This document shows positions 33,267 to 35,446 of a DNA stretch of 35,446 bases, one piece after another; positions within the stretch are counted from its first letter, which is position 1; the number at the start of each line of letters is the position of its first letter. The notes under the pieces are model-generated. The model had not been told where the DNA came from and did no database searches. It saw nothing but the letters and a program-made list of their open reading frames with translations. Source of the DNA: Methyloprofundus sp. (lineage in GTDB: Bacteria; Pseudomonadota; Gammaproteobacteria; Methylococcales; Methylomonadaceae). The translations under genes and the position numbers were made by a program. The stretch covers positions 222,719 through 258,164 of the forward strand of contig JACUUF010000001.1 in the NCBI GenBank assembly GCA_014859465.1. Direction: 5' to 3'.

Positions 33267-33289
33267 CCCGGAGTTTTTCCGGGTTTTTT
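33267..33289 (+). terminator. Intrinsic terminator between pilS and pilV
   Basis: CCCGGA (33267-33272), a 5-base loop, TCCGGG (33278-33283), then six T. Perfect stem and T-run. It lies inside the pil gene cluster, where it should lower transcription of pilV relative to pilS. Confidence 0.88.
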
Positions 33290-33304
33290 AAGGCTGAAAT
33301 AGTT

Positions 33305-34771
33305 ATGATGCTAAAAAATCGTTTTTTATTAAAACATGGAAAAAGACATTTATCCGTAAAATCTCAACTAGGCGCTTATCTTAGCGTTGAGATTATTATT
33401 TATTCAATGGTGGTTGCCTTAATGGTGGCCGCCGCAGGTGTCTCTATGCGTGATTTTTATCATGACTATCTGATAAAGTCTTCTGCAAACCAAATTACCG
33501 CTTATCAAGCAGCGCTTAGAAATTATGTAAGCGTTCAATCTGGACTGGGTCTACCTAAAGACGCTAGTGGATCCGATATTACTGAGTTAGTAGGTACAGA
33601 CTGGCTCAAGTCATCAGTTTGCAATGGCTCTGAATCTGATTTAGTTGAGCCTCATTCGGATGGTTATTTAAGTTGCGCATTTCCTAAATCTACAAAGCTT
33701 CGACAGGAATTTGTGACGCGATTCAGTTACGATTCGGCAACTAAAGTGTTTGACGCACAAGTTATTTTGTCAAAGATTGAACCGTCTAATCCTAGGGATG
33801 GTTTTATGTTTGCAGCTAGGTTAGAGCAAAATATTCATAAAATGATGGGTGCGACAGCGTCCCCTATGGCTTCTACTTTTTTGGACATTGTTTCAAATGA
33901 GGGTTTAGCTTTAGCATCGGCCGCGCCGAGTGCGACAGAGTTTGGTGTTTTGAAATTAAAGGTCTCAAATTCACCCAATACAGACTCCTGGCTAAGGACA
34001 GATGGTTCAAACAAGATGCAGGCGACGCTTGACATGAATGAGAATGAAATCATTGATGTGACGGCTGTGAGAGGGTTTGATGGTCTTTTGGAAATTGAAG
34101 CGGATACGAGTCTGCAAGGCAATCTTCAAATTAGTGAAGATCTTGAGGTAAATGGCCAGGCCGGTGTAACAGGGCTTCTAACCGCAAGAAATGATTTTGA
34201 CTTAACTGGTGATGGTCTTCTTAGGGGAAATGTTCGTGTCCAGGGTGGGACAGGTCTTTATGTCGACAACAACTTTAGATCTCAGAATGCCGTTATCGCA
34301 CAGGATTTAAACGTTCAGAATGATGCTTTTGTTGAGGCAGATCTTACTGTAGGAGGTAGGACAAGGCTTCAGAGTAATTTAAAGGTGGGCTCCTATATTG
34401 AAGCGGCAGGCCTTGTTCAGGCTCAAGATTTTGTACCCACCAGCATTTCTTTGGCTGGAAATATTCCAGTACAGTCATCAGCTGCGATTTATTATGCAAC
34501 GATTGTTAATACTGAGTTTAGTGCGGCTGTTGTACAGAAACCCAACTGTACGGGCGCGGGTTTAACGCCCCTTATTTTTGGGACTTTGATTAATACAAGA
34601 AGTTCAAGAAGTGGCTCTTATCATGGCTCATGGATTAGCACCGTGGACAATGGTACTTCCTGGAGTTTAAGAGCGAGAGAATATGTGGATACAAATTATG
34701 ATGGGGTACCTGAGGAATATAACTCGTCAGGTGGGTCAGCTGATATTCAGGTAATTACAAAGTGTGGTTAG
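33305..34771 (+). CDS. pilV: PilV-like minor pilin / pilus tip protein
   Basis: A 488-residue minor pilin from ATG 33305 (the open frame runs back into pilS out of phase; a second ATG follows at 33308). The leader ends KSQLG (G23), then AYLSVEIIIYSMVVALMVAA. Glu is at position 6 of the mature form, not 5. A pilin-like domain is followed at about 210 by LASAAPSATEFGVLKLKVSN, then a beta-helical-looking repeat stretch (LEIEADTSLQGNLQISEDLE, LTARNDFDLTGDGLLRGNVR, AVIAQDLNVQNDAFVEADLT) typical of tip and tail-fibre shafts, and a C-terminal domain with two Cys (PNCTG, ITKCG). R64 PilV picks recipients through its C terminus. No shufflon repeats are visible in or after the gene within the window. 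Confidence 0.82.
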   Translation: MMLKNRFLLKHGKRHLSVKSQLGAYLSVEIIIYSMVVALMVAAAGVSMRDFYHDYLIKSSANQITAYQAALRNYVSVQSGLGLPKDASGSDITELVGTDWLKSSVCNGSESDLVEPHSDGYLSCAFPKSTKLRQEFVTRFSYDSATKVFDAQVILSKIEPSNPRDGFMFAARLEQNIHKMMGATASPMASTFLDIVSNEGLALASAAPSATEFGVLKLKVSNSPNTDSWLRTDGSNKMQATLDMNENEIIDVTAVRGFDGLLEIEADTSLQGNLQISEDLEVNGQAGVTGLLTARNDFDLTGDGLLRGNVRVQGGTGLYVDNNFRSQNAVIAQDLNVQNDAFVEADLTVGGRTRLQSNLKVGSYIEAAGLVQAQDFVPTSISLAGNIPVQSSAAIYYATIVNTEFSAAVVQKPNCTGAGLTPLIFGTLINTRSSRSGSYHGSWISTVDNGTSWSLRAREYVDTNYDGVPEEYNSSGGSADIQVITKCG

Positions 34772-34799
34772 GCTTGGTTATTATGGTCTTAGTTAATGT

Positions 34800-34805
34800 T
34801 ATAAT
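34800..34805 (+). promoter_or_regulatory. Possible promoter of the terminal secreted-protein gene
   Basis: TATAAT within ATGTTATAATATACATGA (34796 onward). TTGGTT lies 20 bp upstream (34774-34779), a long spacing, so the -35 is doubtful. Confidence 0.4.
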
Positions 34806-34841
34806 ATACATGAAAGCAACCATGATTTAAAGGAGTTAATC

Positions 34842-35446
34842 ATGAAAATTAAGGGAGACTTACTGTTTGGACTGGTTTTATCAATGTCTGCATTTACGGC
34901 GTCTGCGACTATATTGGGCAATATAGCTATTACGCCGAATAGCCCCGCGACAACAAAGGAAAATGTTGACCGATTGACACTAGAATCTATTGAGTCTTAT
35001 GTTGATTTAAATAAAAGCATGACACTTTTTAATGGAGCTGACTCCATCGGCTCAGGCGAGAGTAGCCTTGGTGGTATTGTTGGCCTGGATGTTGTATCAA
35101 TTGAAGATAGTATTCAAGCAGCTAAAGATGCAGCTGATGATGCCGCGGCGGATGCTAGCGTGGCTCAAGTGACAGCAAATTCTGCTGATACTAAGGCCAC
35201 TAGTGCAAATAATTTAACATCAAGTTTAACCACTTCAAAAGTTGTTGGCGGCTCTTGTTCACCTAATGGATCTTTATCTAAAACCTCTACTGGCGAGCTA
35301 CTGGTTTGCCAAGGCGGTAGCTGGCAGAGCTCACCTGACGAATATGCGAGGAAGCTGGCCCTTAATCCTTTGTTGATCTACCCAAACTTTACACTTGCTT
35401 GCAATACTGCTGGAACAGCTTATCAAGGCCGAGGTAGGTTGGAGAT
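34842..35446 (+). CDS. Secreted coiled-coil protein, possible second pilus-tip protein (3' end outside window)
   Basis: The frame is open to the window end (201 residues). AGGAG lies 7 bases before the ATG. A signal peptide (LLFGLVLSMSAFTASA) is followed by a Ser/Asn-rich stretch, an Ala/Asp-rich helix (about 88-130, AAKDAADDAAADASVAQVTA) likely to form a coiled coil, then GGSCSPNGSLSKTSTGELLV-CQ with C139 and C156. That 'C..nG....t..G.ll.Cq.g.W' pattern is one I associate with the C-terminal tip domains of PilV proteins. It is therefore perhaps a detached tip or adhesin module exported without pilin processing; this is inference. Confidence 0.65.
   Translation, partial: MKIKGDLLFGLVLSMSAFTASATILGNIAITPNSPATTKENVDRLTLESIESYVDLNKSMTLFNGADSIGSGESSLGGIVGLDVVSIEDSIQAAKDAADDAAADASVAQVTANSADTKATSANNLTSSLTTSKVVGGSCSPNGSLSKTSTGELLVCQGGSWQSSPDEYARKLALNPLLIYPNFTLACNTAGTAYQGRGRLE

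Noticed and set aside
33185-33304. Upstream start of pilV inside pilS
   Set aside because: The extra 40 residues would be read out of frame through pilS and the terminator and would spoil the pilin leader.

Overview
The window looks like about 35 kb of a large, low-GC conjugative plasmid (or plasmid-like element) of a proteobacterium, most likely a gammaproteobacterium. The grounds are the class Ia NrdA, the Dot/Icm-type (I-type, IncI/R64-like) transfer genes, an R64-like type IVb pilus operon, an iteron origin with a TrfA-like initiator, and an actin-type partition locus. The host genus cannot be named from the sequence. No rRNA, tRNA, CRISPR array or insertion sequence was seen.

Layout. 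Positions 1-381 are the 3' end of an ATP-grasp-like gene, and 480-2780 (-) is a complete nrdA without nrdB beside it. A minus-strand operon (9055 to 2929) holds two unrecognised genes, then dotM/icmP and dotL/icmO, the type IV coupling ATPase. dotL is split exactly inside its P-loop by an in-frame 288-residue intein with the signature of a class 3 intein (Ala1 plus the Trp/Cys/Thr triad), which is the most striking item in the window. Positions 9079-10904 (+) hold three unknown genes, one with an oddly placed lipobox. Positions 10929-12193 (-) hold a small membrane protein translationally coupled to the replication initiator. Positions 12194-13155 are the origin: four direct 17-bp iterons on an exact 22-bp period, plus a perfectly inverted pair next to the rep promoter.

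A replication module follows: a replisome-organiser-like protein on the minus strand, then recJ, dnaB and icmT on the plus strand. A tyrosine recombinase (-) meets icmT tail to tail. Positions 18768-19213 hold a putative centromere with repeated AATGA elements, followed by parM, a parR-like gene and a small gene closed by a strong terminator. Positions 21081-23466 are dotD-dotC-dotB (traH-traI-traJ), and 23514-34771 are the pilus genes pilL, a lipoprotein gene, pilN, O, P, Q, R, S and V. A PKD-like lipoprotein replaces the usual short PilM. An intrinsic terminator lies between the major pilin gene pilS and the minor pilin gene pilV. The last, incomplete gene encodes a secreted, coiled-coil, Cys-containing protein that may be a second pilus-tip protein.

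Together the genes suggest a self-transmissible plasmid. The type IVb pilus brings cells together, and the DotB/C/D/IcmT core (the rest must lie outside) with DotL/DotM moves the DNA. Rep, the organiser, DnaB and RecJ handle replication or repair, ParM/ParR handle segregation, and NrdA may raise the dNTP supply. Because the intein interrupts the Walker A lysine-threonine junction of DotL, transfer should depend on protein splicing. Several transcription units share a promoter-like element close to TATAATGTATATTACA.
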